DNA from: Bacteroidales bacterium
GTDB lineage: Bacteria > Bacteroidota > Bacteroidia > Bacteroidales > 4484-276
Direction of reading: 5' to 3'
Assembly (NCBI GenBank): GCA_014860585.1
Contig: JACZJL010000166.1
Location: 1-36,170 of the forward strand
DNA length: 36,170 nucleotides
Below, in pieces: positions 27,146 to 35,524 of the stretch. The translations under genes were made by a program, and so were the position numbers. Position 1 is the stretch's first letter, and the number at the start of each line of letters is the position of its first letter. The notes under the pieces were generated by a model. It had not been told where the DNA came from, did no database searches, and saw only the letters and a program-made list of their open reading frames with translations.

Positions 27146-27226
27146 TGGGAAACGGAAGCCCCTGCTGAAAATAAACCTGTTAACAAACACAAGTTGATGA
27201 AACTATTTGACAACGAAACAATTTAA
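27146..27226 (+). pseudogene. C-terminal gene remnant
   Basis: A 26-codon open stretch beginning WETEAPAENKPVNKHK and ending FDNETI before tandem stops TAA TAA reads like the genuine end of a larger protein. Immediately upstream, another frame contains EYRPRRFFQEGG, so a frameshift is likely. The parent family is not recognised. Confidence 0.3.
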
Positions 27227-27237
27227 TAACTGAAGCA

Positions 27238-27303
27238 ATGAGCGAACTTGCCCTGCACTTCATCAAAGAAAAATACGAATTAACGAAGCCAAAGCTATTT
27301 TAA
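27238..27303 (+). pseudogene. Short N-terminal gene remnant (MSELAL...)
   Basis: ATG followed by 20 codons: MSELALHFIKEKYELTKPK and so on, then a stop. The MSELAL-xx-I-x-E opening resembles the start of Bacteroidetes leucine-rich-repeat proteins. With only 21 residues left, this is a weak guess. Confidence 0.25.
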
Positions 27304-27490
27304 CCATTGCCGGCTTTCATAAAAATGGTTAATTGACCGGGTATGACTCTTTACAAATACTGACTCATAATTATTAGCAACACTATCTTATGTGTTTTAA
27401 ATTCAATTCATTATTTAGTAAATCCCGGCCTGATAAGAAATATCCGTTCAGTTCATGCGTTAAAATCGCTGCTTTGAAAACATGACCGGC

Positions 27491-27522
27491 TTGATGAATG
27501 ATACCATTAAAGTGTAAATTTG
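27491..27522 (+). promoter_or_regulatory. Promoter of the TIGR04255 cluster
   Basis: TTG at 27491-27493 and TAAATTTG at 27515-27522, with a 21-bp spacer. The ATG (27527) follows the -7 box after four bases, so the mRNA is predicted to be leaderless or nearly so. Confidence 0.6.
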
Positions 27523-27526
27523 CCGT

Positions 27527-28267
27527 ATGAGTATTGCTAAATTGAAAAATGCTCCTTTAAAGGAGGTGATTTTTGAACTTCACTGGCATGAAGATACGGA
27601 TGCATTAGGCACACCGTACGATGCTGGTTTTGACCTGGCGCAGGGTAAACTTGCCGATAAACTTAAATTCACTTATCCTGTGCATAAAAAATTGATTCCT
27701 GATGGAGTTCCTTTTAAAGTATTCGGCGCTCCCATACATCAATATTGGAAAGCAGAGTTTCAATGGCCTGTAATTCAACATGGACAAGGCATTTTAGCTA
27801 TTAATGAAAATGAGGTAGGCTATGAATGGGAAAAAACTTACAAGCCTACCGTACTGCACGCGATTGATCTCCTCATTTCAGCATACGATGACCCTCTTAG
27901 ATTCAACGGCATGATTCTGAAGTACATTGATGCTTATGATGTTGAAGAACTGGAGCCCCTGATATTTGTGAAAGAAAACCTGCAAACAGATCTAAAAACA
28001 GGGTATAAACATCCGGGTAATCTCAGGAATTTTAATGTTTCCCAGGTTTTTGAATTGGAGAACGGCTCTTTAATGTATCTGAATATTGCCAATGGAACTA
28101 ACAATAAAAACAACAAACCATCGATTATCTGGTCAACTACTGTTGAAAAAAGATTCAATTTTACAAACAAAGAAATAGAACCCTGGCTTGAAAGTGCCCA
28201 TAAAGCAACGTCTGCCATGTTCAAAAACATGCTAAAACCTGAATTTTATGCAAGCCTTGATAGATAA
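27527..28267 (+). CDS. TIGR04255 family protein
   Basis: A 246-aa protein. The opening LKNAPLKEVIFELHW is the hallmark of the sporadically distributed TIGR04255 family. The FEFQWPVI-like segment (here KAEFQWPVIQHGQGILAINENEVGYEW) and the late region with WLESAHKATSAMFKNML also fit. Its biochemical function is unknown. It overlaps the next gene by 20 bp, suggesting co-translation. Its place in a defence island and its patchy family distribution make a defence or toxin-related role possible, but nothing in the sequence proves it. It has its own promoter and is separated from the upstream operon by decayed DNA. Confidence 0.8.
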   Translation: MSIAKLKNAPLKEVIFELHWHEDTDALGTPYDAGFDLAQGKLADKLKFTYPVHKKLIPDGVPFKVFGAPIHQYWKAEFQWPVIQHGQGILAINENEVGYEWEKTYKPTVLHAIDLLISAYDDPLRFNGMILKYIDAYDVEELEPLIFVKENLQTDLKTGYKHPGNLRNFNVSQVFELENGSLMYLNIANGTNNKNNKPSIIWSTTVEKRFNFTNKEIEPWLESAHKATSAMFKNMLKPEFYASLDR

Positions 28268-28730
28268 TTATACTACTCAGTGCCTGGAAAGCCCTGATAT
28301 ATCAACCGTACCGGAAACCTATAAGTTTAAACACCTCTCCGGGATTTTTACCAATAGTGTGGTTGTTTCTCAACAGAATATTCTTTCACTTAACCAAAGG
28401 GTATTTCAACTTTTAGATGAGTTTGAATTGCTTGATGAAAACTGGGATCAGGACGATGCATTAAAGCCATCTGTTAAGGCTATTGTAAATGCGCGTACTA
28501 TTACCAGAATTCTTAGCAAGCATGGCCAACCAGTTTATCACACTGCTCCCGGCCCAAATGGTGAAATAATGCTTGATATTAGAAACAGAGTGAAAAATAA
28601 ATCCTTTGAGCTCATATTCTATAACGATCGTACAGTAGCCGTTACTTTTCCTGAAGAAGGCCAGCCTAAGCAAATGTCGTTTTCAACTGATATCCTGCCA
28701 GATTTACTTAAATGGTTGAACTCAAAATAG
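28248..28730 (+). CDS. Small unknown protein with ENWD...PNGEIMLDI motif
   Basis: A 160-aa protein of unknown function. It has the pattern LLDENWDQDDALKPS (61-75), a run of helix, then PGPNGEIMLDI (101-111). This resembles a recurrent bacterial domain of the form GWD-x-(G/D)-A-x-P(S)...p-dGg-i-leW, often found in small island-borne operons. No catalytic or membrane motif is visible. It starts 20 bp inside the TIGR04255 gene and ends 6 bp before the third gene, so the three form one transcription unit. Confidence 0.7.
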   Translation: MQALIDNYTTQCLESPDISTVPETYKFKHLSGIFTNSVVVSQQNILSLNQRVFQLLDEFELLDENWDQDDALKPSVKAIVNARTITRILSKHGQPVYHTAPGPNGEIMLDIRNRVKNKSFELIFYNDRTVAVTFPEEGQPKQMSFSTDILPDLLKWLNSK

Positions 28731-28736
28731 TGCTTG

Positions 28737-29111
28737 ATGGAAAAGCTTTTGCTTGTTAATGCTGAGGAATGGTTGTTTCGCAGAGGTTATTCTACTCCCG
28801 AAAAAAAATACATGAATCCTGATGGCACTGCTACTTCAAGGGTTTTCAAATTGAGACCAAAAGATAACGGTAGGCTTTCAGTAGATGTAAAATCACTAAC
28901 CTCTACTCATCAAGCAATACAAGATCCCAAAAAGTATTTTCTTTTCGAAATTCATAATGCTAAAGTAATTAGTCTTGGTTTGGCAACATTTCATGATCCC
29001 CTTCCTGATGGCTCAAACGAAGCCCATGCGTTTATCTCAGGAATGCAACAAGACGATGAAATTACACCCGGACTACTTGCAAAAAATAGCAGAAGGGTTT
29101 ACTTAAATTAA
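28737..29111 (+). CDS. Small unknown protein, third gene of the TIGR04255 cluster
   Basis: A 124-aa protein, counting from ATG 28737; an in-frame TTG at 28734 is less likely. It contains VFKLRPKDNGRLSVDVKSL and ends with AHAFISGMQQDDEITPGLLAKNSRRVYLN, a self-contained globular fold without signal peptide or known motif. It follows the previous gene by 6 bp. The family is not recognised. An effector or toxin role is only a possibility raised by the context. Confidence 0.65.
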   Translation: MEKLLLVNAEEWLFRRGYSTPEKKYMNPDGTATSRVFKLRPKDNGRLSVDVKSLTSTHQAIQDPKKYFLFEIHNAKVISLGLATFHDPLPDGSNEAHAFISGMQQDDEITPGLLAKNSRRVYLN

Positions 29112-29180
29112 TAAAGCACCATGTTGTACTATTTTGATGGCGTGTTATGACCTGAACATTCATTCCCTGATAATTTTCAC

Positions 29181-29218
29181 TTGCAAAATGAAAAATATCG
29201 GATAATTTTCATTTGCAA
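29181..29218. promoter_or_regulatory. 38-bp imperfect palindrome, probable operator of the AAA_14 gene
   Basis: TTGCAAAATGAAAAATATC (29181-29199) is nearly the reverse complement of GATAATTTTCATTTGCAA (29201-29218). A third half, GATAATTTTCACTTGCAA, lies directly upstream at 29169-29186, giving overlapping direct and inverted copies. It sits just before a -7 box TATCTTTG (29228-29235) and the ATG at 29253, where a repressor would block transcription. Confidence 0.6.
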
Positions 29219-29252
29219 GGTTATTATTATCTTTGGGGAAAATTTGGAAATC

Positions 29253-30482
29253 ATGGTTAAAATATTGCACAGAAAACTATACTCATCTGTTATACAGCAA
29301 ATTGAAGAGAAAGAATTTGCAATAATAACCGGCGCGAGGCAAACCGGAAAAACAACAATACTGAAACAGGTCTACGACTTTTTGCAAAAGAACGGAAGGA
29401 GCGCATTTTACCTTACACTTGAGGATCCTGATGTATTGTCGCGACTTAATCAACATCCTGAGCATGTTTTTGATTTTGTGATACGGCCGAATGGGGATAA
29501 GATATTTTTACTGCTCGATGAAGTTCAGTATCTTGATAAGCCATCGAATTTTCTGAAACTTCTTTTTGACAAGCACCATGAAACGCTGAAAATAATCGCA
29601 ACAGGCAGCAGCGCATTTTATCTCGATAAGAAATTTACTGATTCGCTTGCAGGTCGAAAGAAGCTATTCGATCTTTTCACGCTTGATTTTGAAGAATTTC
29701 TGCATTTCAAAACTGAGGATGAATCACTGAGGATTGAGTTGGATAGGATCAGAACGAACGAAAACTATATCTCGGCAAGGCAAAAAGAGCTGGAAAGTTT
29801 TATGAATGAATACATGACTTACGGAGGATATCCGGCAGTTGTTCTGGCTGACAATGAGCAAAAGAAAACCGAAATCCTGAAAGAGTTGACCGGCTCATTT
29901 CTCAAGCGCGACATTGCCGAAGCCCAAATTCAGGATCAGGAGAAGTTCTACCGGCTTTTATTGATACTTGCCGATCAAACCGGCTCACTGTTAAACATGA
30001 ACGAACTCTCACGACTGCTTTCACTATCGGTTACGGCAGTGGAGAATTATATCTTTGTATTGCAGAAGTGTTTCCATATCAGGCTTTTAAAGCCCTTTTA
30101 CAAGAATATCCGCAAAGAATTAACCAAAATGCCCAAAGTCTATTTCAATGATATGGGGTTCAGAAACGTACTTCTGAAACTTTTCATTCCGGTTGAGCTG
30201 AGACTGGACAAGGGAGCACTGATCGAAAATTACGCGGTCATCAGGGCGGTGAGTAAATATGGAAGCGATGCAGTGAGGTTTTGGAGAACAACGGAAGGGA
30301 ATGAGATTGATATGGTGGTTACCACCACTTTTAATAAGGGGTTGGCCATCGAGGTAAAATATGATGCTCAACATTTTAATCCGTCAAAATACCAGAAATT
30401 TGTTGCTTTTTATCCCGGTTACGTTCTGTCGTACCGCGCTTTGAGGGCGGCTGAAAGCCAACATTCGTTGCTGGGGTTTTGA
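29253..30482 (+). CDS. AAA_14/DUF4143 family ATPase
   Basis: A 409-aa cytosolic ATPase. The N-terminal AAA_14 domain has Walker A GARQTGKTT (27-35), Walker B LLLDEVQ (86-92) and sensor TGSSAF (117-122). The C-terminal DUF4143 part ends with a nuclease-like fold containing ENYAVIRAV, FWRTTEGNEIDMVV and AIEVKYDA. The frame is open back to 29181, but I start at ATG 29253 because the palindrome and the -7 box lie in the extension. These genes are abundant, solitary and mobile in Bacteroidetes; their function is unsettled. EIDMVV...EVKYD is compatible with a PD-(D/E)XK-type motif. It is the last island gene and is convergent with sufD. Confidence 0.88.
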   Translation: MVKILHRKLYSSVIQQIEEKEFAIITGARQTGKTTILKQVYDFLQKNGRSAFYLTLEDPDVLSRLNQHPEHVFDFVIRPNGDKIFLLLDEVQYLDKPSNFLKLLFDKHHETLKIIATGSSAFYLDKKFTDSLAGRKKLFDLFTLDFEEFLHFKTEDESLRIELDRIRTNENYISARQKELESFMNEYMTYGGYPAVVLADNEQKKTEILKELTGSFLKRDIAEAQIQDQEKFYRLLLILADQTGSLLNMNELSRLLSLSVTAVENYIFVLQKCFHIRLLKPFYKNIRKELTKMPKVYFNDMGFRNVLLKLFIPVELRLDKGALIENYAVIRAVSKYGSDAVRFWRTTEGNEIDMVVTTTFNKGLAIEVKYDAQHFNPSKYQKFVAFYPGYVLSYRALRAAESQHSLLGF

Positions 30483-30568
30483 AAGATTGCAAAATGGCCG
30501 GTTGGGAAACTAAATGAGGATTTTTCTTCCGGGTAAATTTTTCCCGGGCATCAGCAAGCAATCCAGCT

Positions 30569-31984
30569 TTAGACTTTACTCATGTCAATCTCAAAGTGTA
30601 CCGGTTTTTCCATGGTGCTGCAGTGGAGCACGCATTGATCGCAAATGGAAAGTTCGCCACGAAGTCTTTTTTTCACCATGTCGTCAATCCTGATTTTGAG
30701 CGGCTCAATGTTGATGTGGTTGATCACTTCGGCGGCGAAGGCGTACATAAGCAGCAGCCTGGCATTGGCTTCACCGATTCCTCTCGATTTGAGATAGAAC
30801 ATGGCGTTTTGGTCTAATTGACCTATGGTGGCGCCATGGCTGCATTTTACATCGTCGGCATAAATCTCGAGAAACGGTTTGGTGTTCACGGTGGCTTTAT
30901 CAGTGAGCAAAATGTTTTTGTTGTTCTGATAAGCGTTGGTCTTTTGCGCATCGCGCCTAACCATTATGTGGCCGTTGAATACTGCGCTGGCGCTATCATC
31001 GAGAATACCCTTGAACAGTTCATTACTCTGGCAATTGGGATATGCATGATCGACAAACACCTGGTTATCCACGTGTTGGGTGCGATCCATCAGGTAAACC
31101 CCCATGATGTTGGCTTCGCAGTTTTCGCCGTTGAGCAGCACGTAATTTTCGTTCCTGATCAGCCCGCCATTGAATGTGATGCCATTGGTTGTCAGCCTGG
31201 AGTCTCTTTCGAGATTAAAAAACACGGTATTTATAAGGGTTGAGGCATTATTTTTATTTTGGAGTTTGTAGTGATCCAGTGAGGAGTTCCGATCGAGAAA
31301 AACTTCGGTTACGGTGTTGGTAAAACTTTGCTGCTGATCAACGGAATCGTCGCATTGAACCAGTTGAAGTTTGGCATTGCGGCCCAGTACAATAAGGTTT
31401 CGGTTCTGAATAAATATGCTCTTGTCATGCTGAATAATATTAACCATTTGCATTGGGACATCAACCTGCACATTATCCGGTACATAAATAAACGTTCCGT
31501 CGGTGGCAAATGCAGTATTGAGCGCAACCATACTGCTCCTGCTAACGTCAGCAACCGAGCCGAGATATTTGTTAATGATCTCAGGATGGTGCTTTTTGGC
31601 TGCATTCAAACTTCCAATGATCACACCCTGGGGTGTAATTTTCACAGATCCGTTTTCTGATACAAACCAACCGTTGAGTTGTGAAATCATGTCGGTAGCC
31701 AGGTGCGGGATATTACACTGAAAAATCCGGCTCAGGTCGATGCCGGAACTGAAGGATGGTTTAAAATGATAGCTGTAATCAGCTTCAAGCATTTTTGAAA
31801 GATCAGTATCTCTCCATTTCTCCAGTTTGGTTGTGGGAAATCCGGCAGCTTTAAAGGACTCAAGCGACTGTTTACGCTTTAAGATCATCTCAGGTGAATC
31901 ATTTACAAAAATGACTTTCTGGTTTTCCTCAAACAGTTGGATGATTTTTTCTTTCAATGACTGATGTTTAACTGTGGTTTCCAT
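30569..31984 (-). CDS. sufD: Fe-S cluster assembly protein SufD
   Basis: A 471-aa subunit of the SufBC2D scaffold complex. The SufD core is clear: YADDVKCSHGATIGQLDQNAMFYLKSRGI and the beta-helix region with LLNGENCEANIMGVYL. The C-terminus carries an unusual cluster C448-x2-C451-x3-C455 after LRGELSI. It starts 2 bp after the sufC stop, so it is the third gene of the sufBCD operon. No sufS follows: the next gene belongs to the island and is convergent. Confidence 0.93.
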   Translation of the reverse strand: METTVKHQSLKEKIIQLFEENQKVIFVNDSPEMILKRKQSLESFKAAGFPTTKLEKWRDTDLSKMLEADYSYHFKPSFSSGIDLSRIFQCNIPHLATDMISQLNGWFVSENGSVKITPQGVIIGSLNAAKKHHPEIINKYLGSVADVSRSSMVALNTAFATDGTFIYVPDNVQVDVPMQMVNIIQHDKSIFIQNRNLIVLGRNAKLQLVQCDDSVDQQQSFTNTVTEVFLDRNSSLDHYKLQNKNNASTLINTVFFNLERDSRLTTNGITFNGGLIRNENYVLLNGENCEANIMGVYLMDRTQHVDNQVFVDHAYPNCQSNELFKGILDDSASAVFNGHIMVRRDAQKTNAYQNNKNILLTDKATVNTKPFLEIYADDVKCSHGATIGQLDQNAMFYLKSRGIGEANARLLLMYAFAAEVINHINIEPLKIRIDDMVKKRLRGELSICDQCVLHCSTMEKPVHFEIDMSKV

Positions 31985-31986
31985 CG

Positions 31987-32739
31987 TTAGAAATTTTCTT
32001 TTTTAATCCAGTCATAACCTTTGGCCTCGAGCTCAAGCGCCAGTTCCTTTCCGCCTGATTTTACAATTCTTCCGTCATACAGTACATGCACAAAATCGGG
32101 AACTATAAAATCGAGCAGGCGTTGATAGTGGGTGATGACGACTGTAGCATTTTCGGGCTTTTTGAGCGAGTTCACACCGTTGGCCACCACTTTAAGGGCG
32201 TCAATGTCAAGGCCTGAGTCGGTTTCGTCGAGGATGGCCAGCTCAGGCTGAAGCATGGCCATTTGGAAAATTTCGTTTTTCTTTTTCTCTCCACCCGAAA
32301 AGCCTTCATTTACCGATCGGTTGGTCAACTTAGACTGAATGCCTACCAGGTTTTTAGCTTCTTCCATTGTTTTCAGGAACTCGGCAGCCGTGATCGGGTC
32401 AAGACCTTTGTAGCTTCTTATTTCGTTGATGGCAGTGCGCATAAAGTTTACGATGCTCACCCCGGGAATTTCCACAGGGTATTGAAATCCAAGAAATATC
32501 CCTTCGCGGGCGCGGTCCTCAATGGGCATTTCCCGCAGGTCTTTTCCTTTATAAATAATTTCGCCTTCGGTCACTTCGAACACGTCATCCCGGCCCGCAA
32601 TCACTGCTGCCAGGGTTGACTTTCCTGTGCCATTCGGCCCCATAATGGCGTGAACTTCACCAGCCTGAACTTCGAGATTCAGTCCTCTTATGATCTCTTT
32701 TCCATTTATCGAAACGTGCAAATTCTTAATTGATAGCAT
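31987..32739 (-). CDS. sufC: Fe-S cluster assembly ATPase SufC
   Basis: A 250-aa ABC-type ATPase of the SufBCD complex. Walker A is GPNGTGKST (34-42), the signature is FSGGEKKK (147-154) and Walker B is AILDETDSGLD (168-178), exactly as in SufC. Length is typical. It lies between sufB (92-bp AT-rich gap with no gene) and sufD (2 bp). Confidence 0.97.
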   Translation of the reverse strand: MLSIKNLHVSINGKEIIRGLNLEVQAGEVHAIMGPNGTGKSTLAAVIAGRDDVFEVTEGEIIYKGKDLREMPIEDRAREGIFLGFQYPVEIPGVSIVNFMRTAINEIRSYKGLDPITAAEFLKTMEEAKNLVGIQSKLTNRSVNEGFSGGEKKKNEIFQMAMLQPELAILDETDSGLDIDALKVVANGVNSLKKPENATVVITHYQRLLDFIVPDFVHVLYDGRIVKSGGKELALELEAKGYDWIKKENF

Positions 32740-32831
32740 TTTTATTGTGATTTAACCCGCAATTGGGAGCATTTAAATTTTTACTTCTTAATTCTTAATC
32801 TGTTAATCTTCAATCTCAAATCAAATTATCA

Positions 32832-34280
32832 TTAGCCAACACTGCCTTCAAGGCTAATCGACAGTAGTTTCTGCGCCTCAACTGCAAACTCCATCGGCAA
32901 TTGCCTGAGTACTTCTCTGGCGTAACCGTTAACGATCAGCCCGATGGCGCTTTCCTCACTGATCCCGCGCTGCTGGCAATAAAACAACTGGTCTTCGGAA
33001 ATCTTCGAAGTTGTTGCTTCATGCTCTACAATCGACGATCTGTTTTCGTTCTGGATGTAGGGAAACGTATGTGCTCCGCATTTGCTGCCAAGCAGCAGAG
33101 AGTCACATTGAGTAAAGTTCCTCGAGTTTTCGGCGCGACGGGAAATTTTTACCAGGCCGCGGTAACTGTTGTTGCTATATCCTGCGGAAATCCCTTTGGA
33201 AATGATCGTGCTTTTGGTGTTTTTACCCAAATGGATCATCTTTGAGCCGGTATCGGCCTGTTGGTAATTGTTTGTGACGGCTACCGAGTAAAATTCACCC
33301 ACTGAGTTGTCGCCCAGAAGAATACAACTTGGGTATTTCCATGTAATTGCCGAGCCGGTCTCCACCTGTGTCCATGAAATTTTGGAGTTGGCGCCACGGC
33401 ATATCCCTCGTTTAGTCACGAAATTGTAAATTCCGCCTTCTCCTTTTTTGTTCCCCGGGTACCAGTTTTGAACAGTCGAGTATTTCACCTGGGCATCTTT
33501 CAATGCAACGATTTCCACCACAGCGGCGTGCAGTTGGTTTTCGTCACGCTGAGGAGCGGTACAGCCTTCCATATAGCTCACATAGCTCTCTTCATCGCCA
33601 ATGATCAACGTGCGCTCAAACTGACCTGTGTTGGCGGCATTGATCCTGAAATAGGTGGAGAGTTCAACCGGACAACGCACCCCTTTGGGGATATAGCAGA
33701 ATGATCCGTCGGTGAAAACTGCAGAGTTGAGCGCTGCAAAATAATTGTCAGTATAAGGTACTACCGAACCCATGTATTTTTTTACCAGCTCCGGATGATT
33801 TTGTACCGCCTCGCTGAACGAGCAAAAGATAATTCCATGTTTTTCCAAAGTTTTCGAAAAAGTAGTTTTTACCGAAACGCTATCCATTACTGCATCTACT
33901 GCCACCCCGCTTAAACGTTTTTGTTCTTCGAGCGAAATGCCAAGCCTGTTGAATGTATCGAGCAATTCTGGGTCAACTTCATCGAGGCTTTGCAACTCCT
34001 TCTTCTGTTTTGGAGCTGCATAATAAATAATTTCATTGTAGTCAATCGGCGGAATAGTAAGGTGTGCCCATTCAGGGTTTTTCATCGTCAACCAGTAACG
34101 GTAAGCCTTCAGGCGAAACTCAAGCATCCATTCAGGTTCGTTCTTCCTGGAAGAAATAAACCGGATAATGTCTTCATCCAGCCCCTTGGGGGCCATGTCC
34201 ATCTCAATATCCGTGTAAAAACCATATTTGTATTCACCCGAAGTGACTTGTTCAATGATCTGATTGTCATTACCTGCCAT
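32832..34280 (-). CDS. sufB: Fe-S cluster assembly scaffold SufB
   Basis: A 482-aa core scaffold on which Fe-S clusters form. Family signatures include [52 protein letters not shown] and [12 protein letters not shown], the last holding the conserved cysteine for cluster binding. Length is typical. It is the first gene of the operon and is divergent from thiL. A -7 box TACTTTTG lies 43 bp before the start. Confidence 0.97.
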   Translation of the reverse strand: MAGNDNQIIEQVTSGEYKYGFYTDIEMDMAPKGLDEDIIRFISSRKNEPEWMLEFRLKAYRYWLTMKNPEWAHLTIPPIDYNEIIYYAAPKQKKELQSLDEVDPELLDTFNRLGISLEEQKRLSGVAVDAVMDSVSVKTTFSKTLEKHGIIFCSFSEAVQNHPELVKKYMGSVVPYTDNYFAALNSAVFTDGSFCYIPKGVRCPVELSTYFRINAANTGQFERTLIIGDEESYVSYMEGCTAPQRDENQLHAAVVEIVALKDAQVKYSTVQNWYPGNKKGEGGIYNFVTKRGICRGANSKISWTQVETGSAITWKYPSCILLGDNSVGEFYSVAVTNNYQQADTGSKMIHLGKNTKSTIISKGISAGYSNNSYRGLVKISRRAENSRNFTQCDSLLLGSKCGAHTFPYIQNENRSSIVEHEATTSKISEDQLFYCQQRGISEESAIGLIVNGYAREVLRQLPMEFAVEAQKLLSISLEGSVG

Positions 34281-34323
34281 AGTAAAACTTTGATTTGATG
34301 AGGTAAATTTGATTTTAAAAATG

Positions 34324-34357
34324 CAAAAGTAGTATATTTAAGCCCTTGAGTACTCAA
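34324..34357 (-). promoter_or_regulatory. suf operon promoter
   Basis: On the minus strand TACTTTTG (34324-34331) is followed by CATT, with a TTG (34355-34357) 23 bp upstream. This is at the edge of the accepted spacer range. It lies 43 bp before the sufB start. No IscR-like operator could be recognised. Confidence 0.55.
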
Positions 34358-34477
34358 TTCTTAAACATTTTGCAGAGTAAATGGTTCAGTGGTTGCAGGA
34401 TGATGTAAATGCTGGATTCCCACAATAAAAAATGGAATTGTTACTTTTACCACCTAATCACAATATGATCATTGATT

Positions 34478-35524
34478 ATGTCAGAAGAAAAGAGTAAAAC
34501 CCCACTAACCATTGCTGAATTGGGAGAATTTGGTTTGATAGATGTTTTAACAAAAAACCTGAGCCTGACCCGCCCCAATACGGTTGCCGGGGTGGGCGAT
34601 GATGCCGCTGTGATTGATATTGGTGAAAAATATCTGCTCGTCAGCAAAGACCTGCTGCTCGAAGGCATCCATTTCGACATGACTTACCAGCCACTCCGTC
34701 ATCTGGGCTATAAAGCAATTACAGTCAACCTTTCGGATATCTGCGCAATGAATGGCACGCCGACGCATGTGCTTGTCGGTATTGGTATTTCGAGCCGTTA
34801 CACACTTGAGGCCATTGAGGAAATTTATACCGGAATGCGGATGGCTTGCGAAAAATTTAAGGTGGACTTCGTGGGCGGCGATACAACCAGCAGCGTTCAG
34901 GGATTGGTTCTTTCAGTAACTGCCATTGGTACCGTGGAAAAAGACCGGGTTGTATATCGCGGGCCTGCACTGCAAAATGAGCTTCTTTGTGTTTCAGGCA
35001 ACCTGGGTGGAGCTTATGCCGGGTTATTGATCCTGGAACGCGAAAAAGCTGAGTTTAAAGCCAACCCTAACATGCAACCCGATCTACAGGGAAACGAGTA
35101 TGTGCTTGAACGCTTTCTAAAACCCGAGCCAAGAGAGGACATTGTTCTCCTTTTGCGCGAATTGAAAGTCAAACCCACGGCAATGATTGACATTTCCGAC
35201 GGACTGGGTTCGGAAATAAAACACATCTGCAAACATTCCGACCTGGGTTGTACAGTTTACGAAGACAAAATCCCGATTGATCAGCAAACCTACGACATTG
35301 CCAGGTCTTTCAAAATGGATCCGACCATGTATACGCTTAATGGTGGTGAGGATTACGAATTGCTTTTCACTATCCGGCAGGAGGACTTCGAAAAAATAAA
35401 GAATATTCCCGAAATTACTGTAATTGGCCACATGACGGATAAAAATTCCGGAATCAACTTAGTCACCAAATCAGGCGTTTTGGTAGAAATCAAAGCACAA
35501 GGCTGGGATCATCTGAAAAAGTGA
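34478..35524 (+). CDS. thiL: Thiamine-monophosphate kinase
   Basis: A 348-aa enzyme that phosphorylates thiamine monophosphate to thiamine diphosphate. It has the AIR-synthase-like fold signatures: VGDDAAVID near the N-terminus, the metal-binding KDLLLEGIHFD and NLSDICAMNGTP, VGGDTTSS, and MIDISDGLGSEI plus NGGEDYELLFT later. I start at ATG 34478 (MSEEK); the frame is open to a TTG at 34472, which is less likely. Its stop overlaps uvrC (GTGA). It is divergent from sufB. Confidence 0.95.
   Translation: MSEEKSKTPLTIAELGEFGLIDVLTKNLSLTRPNTVAGVGDDAAVIDIGEKYLLVSKDLLLEGIHFDMTYQPLRHLGYKAITVNLSDICAMNGTPTHVLVGIGISSRYTLEAIEEIYTGMRMACEKFKVDFVGGDTTSSVQGLVLSVTAIGTVEKDRVVYRGPALQNELLCVSGNLGGAYAGLLILEREKAEFKANPNMQPDLQGNEYVLERFLKPEPREDIVLLLRELKVKPTAMIDISDGLGSEIKHICKHSDLGCTVYEDKIPIDQQTYDIARSFKMDPTMYTLNGGEDYELLFTIRQEDFEKIKNIPEITVIGHMTDKNSGINLVTKSGVLVEIKAQGWDHLKK

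Larger units (their letters stand above)
26827..27526. other. Decayed intergenic region within the island
   Basis: About 700 bp without an intact gene. It has many stops in all frames, short direct repeats of TAAGAYAGAC type (27017-27026 and 27036-27045), and two short open fragments listed separately (27146-27226 and 27238-27303). The final 40 bp hold the promoter of the next gene. It looks like the scar of lost cargo genes. Confidence 0.5.

Noticed and set aside
29181-29252. Longer start for the AAA_14 ATPase (24 more residues)
   Set aside because: The extension contains the palindrome and the -7 box, so translation most likely begins at 29253.
30529-30547. CCGGG/CCCGG hairpin between the AAA_14 gene and sufD as a terminator
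   Set aside because: The stem has only five pairs and no following T-run on either strand.
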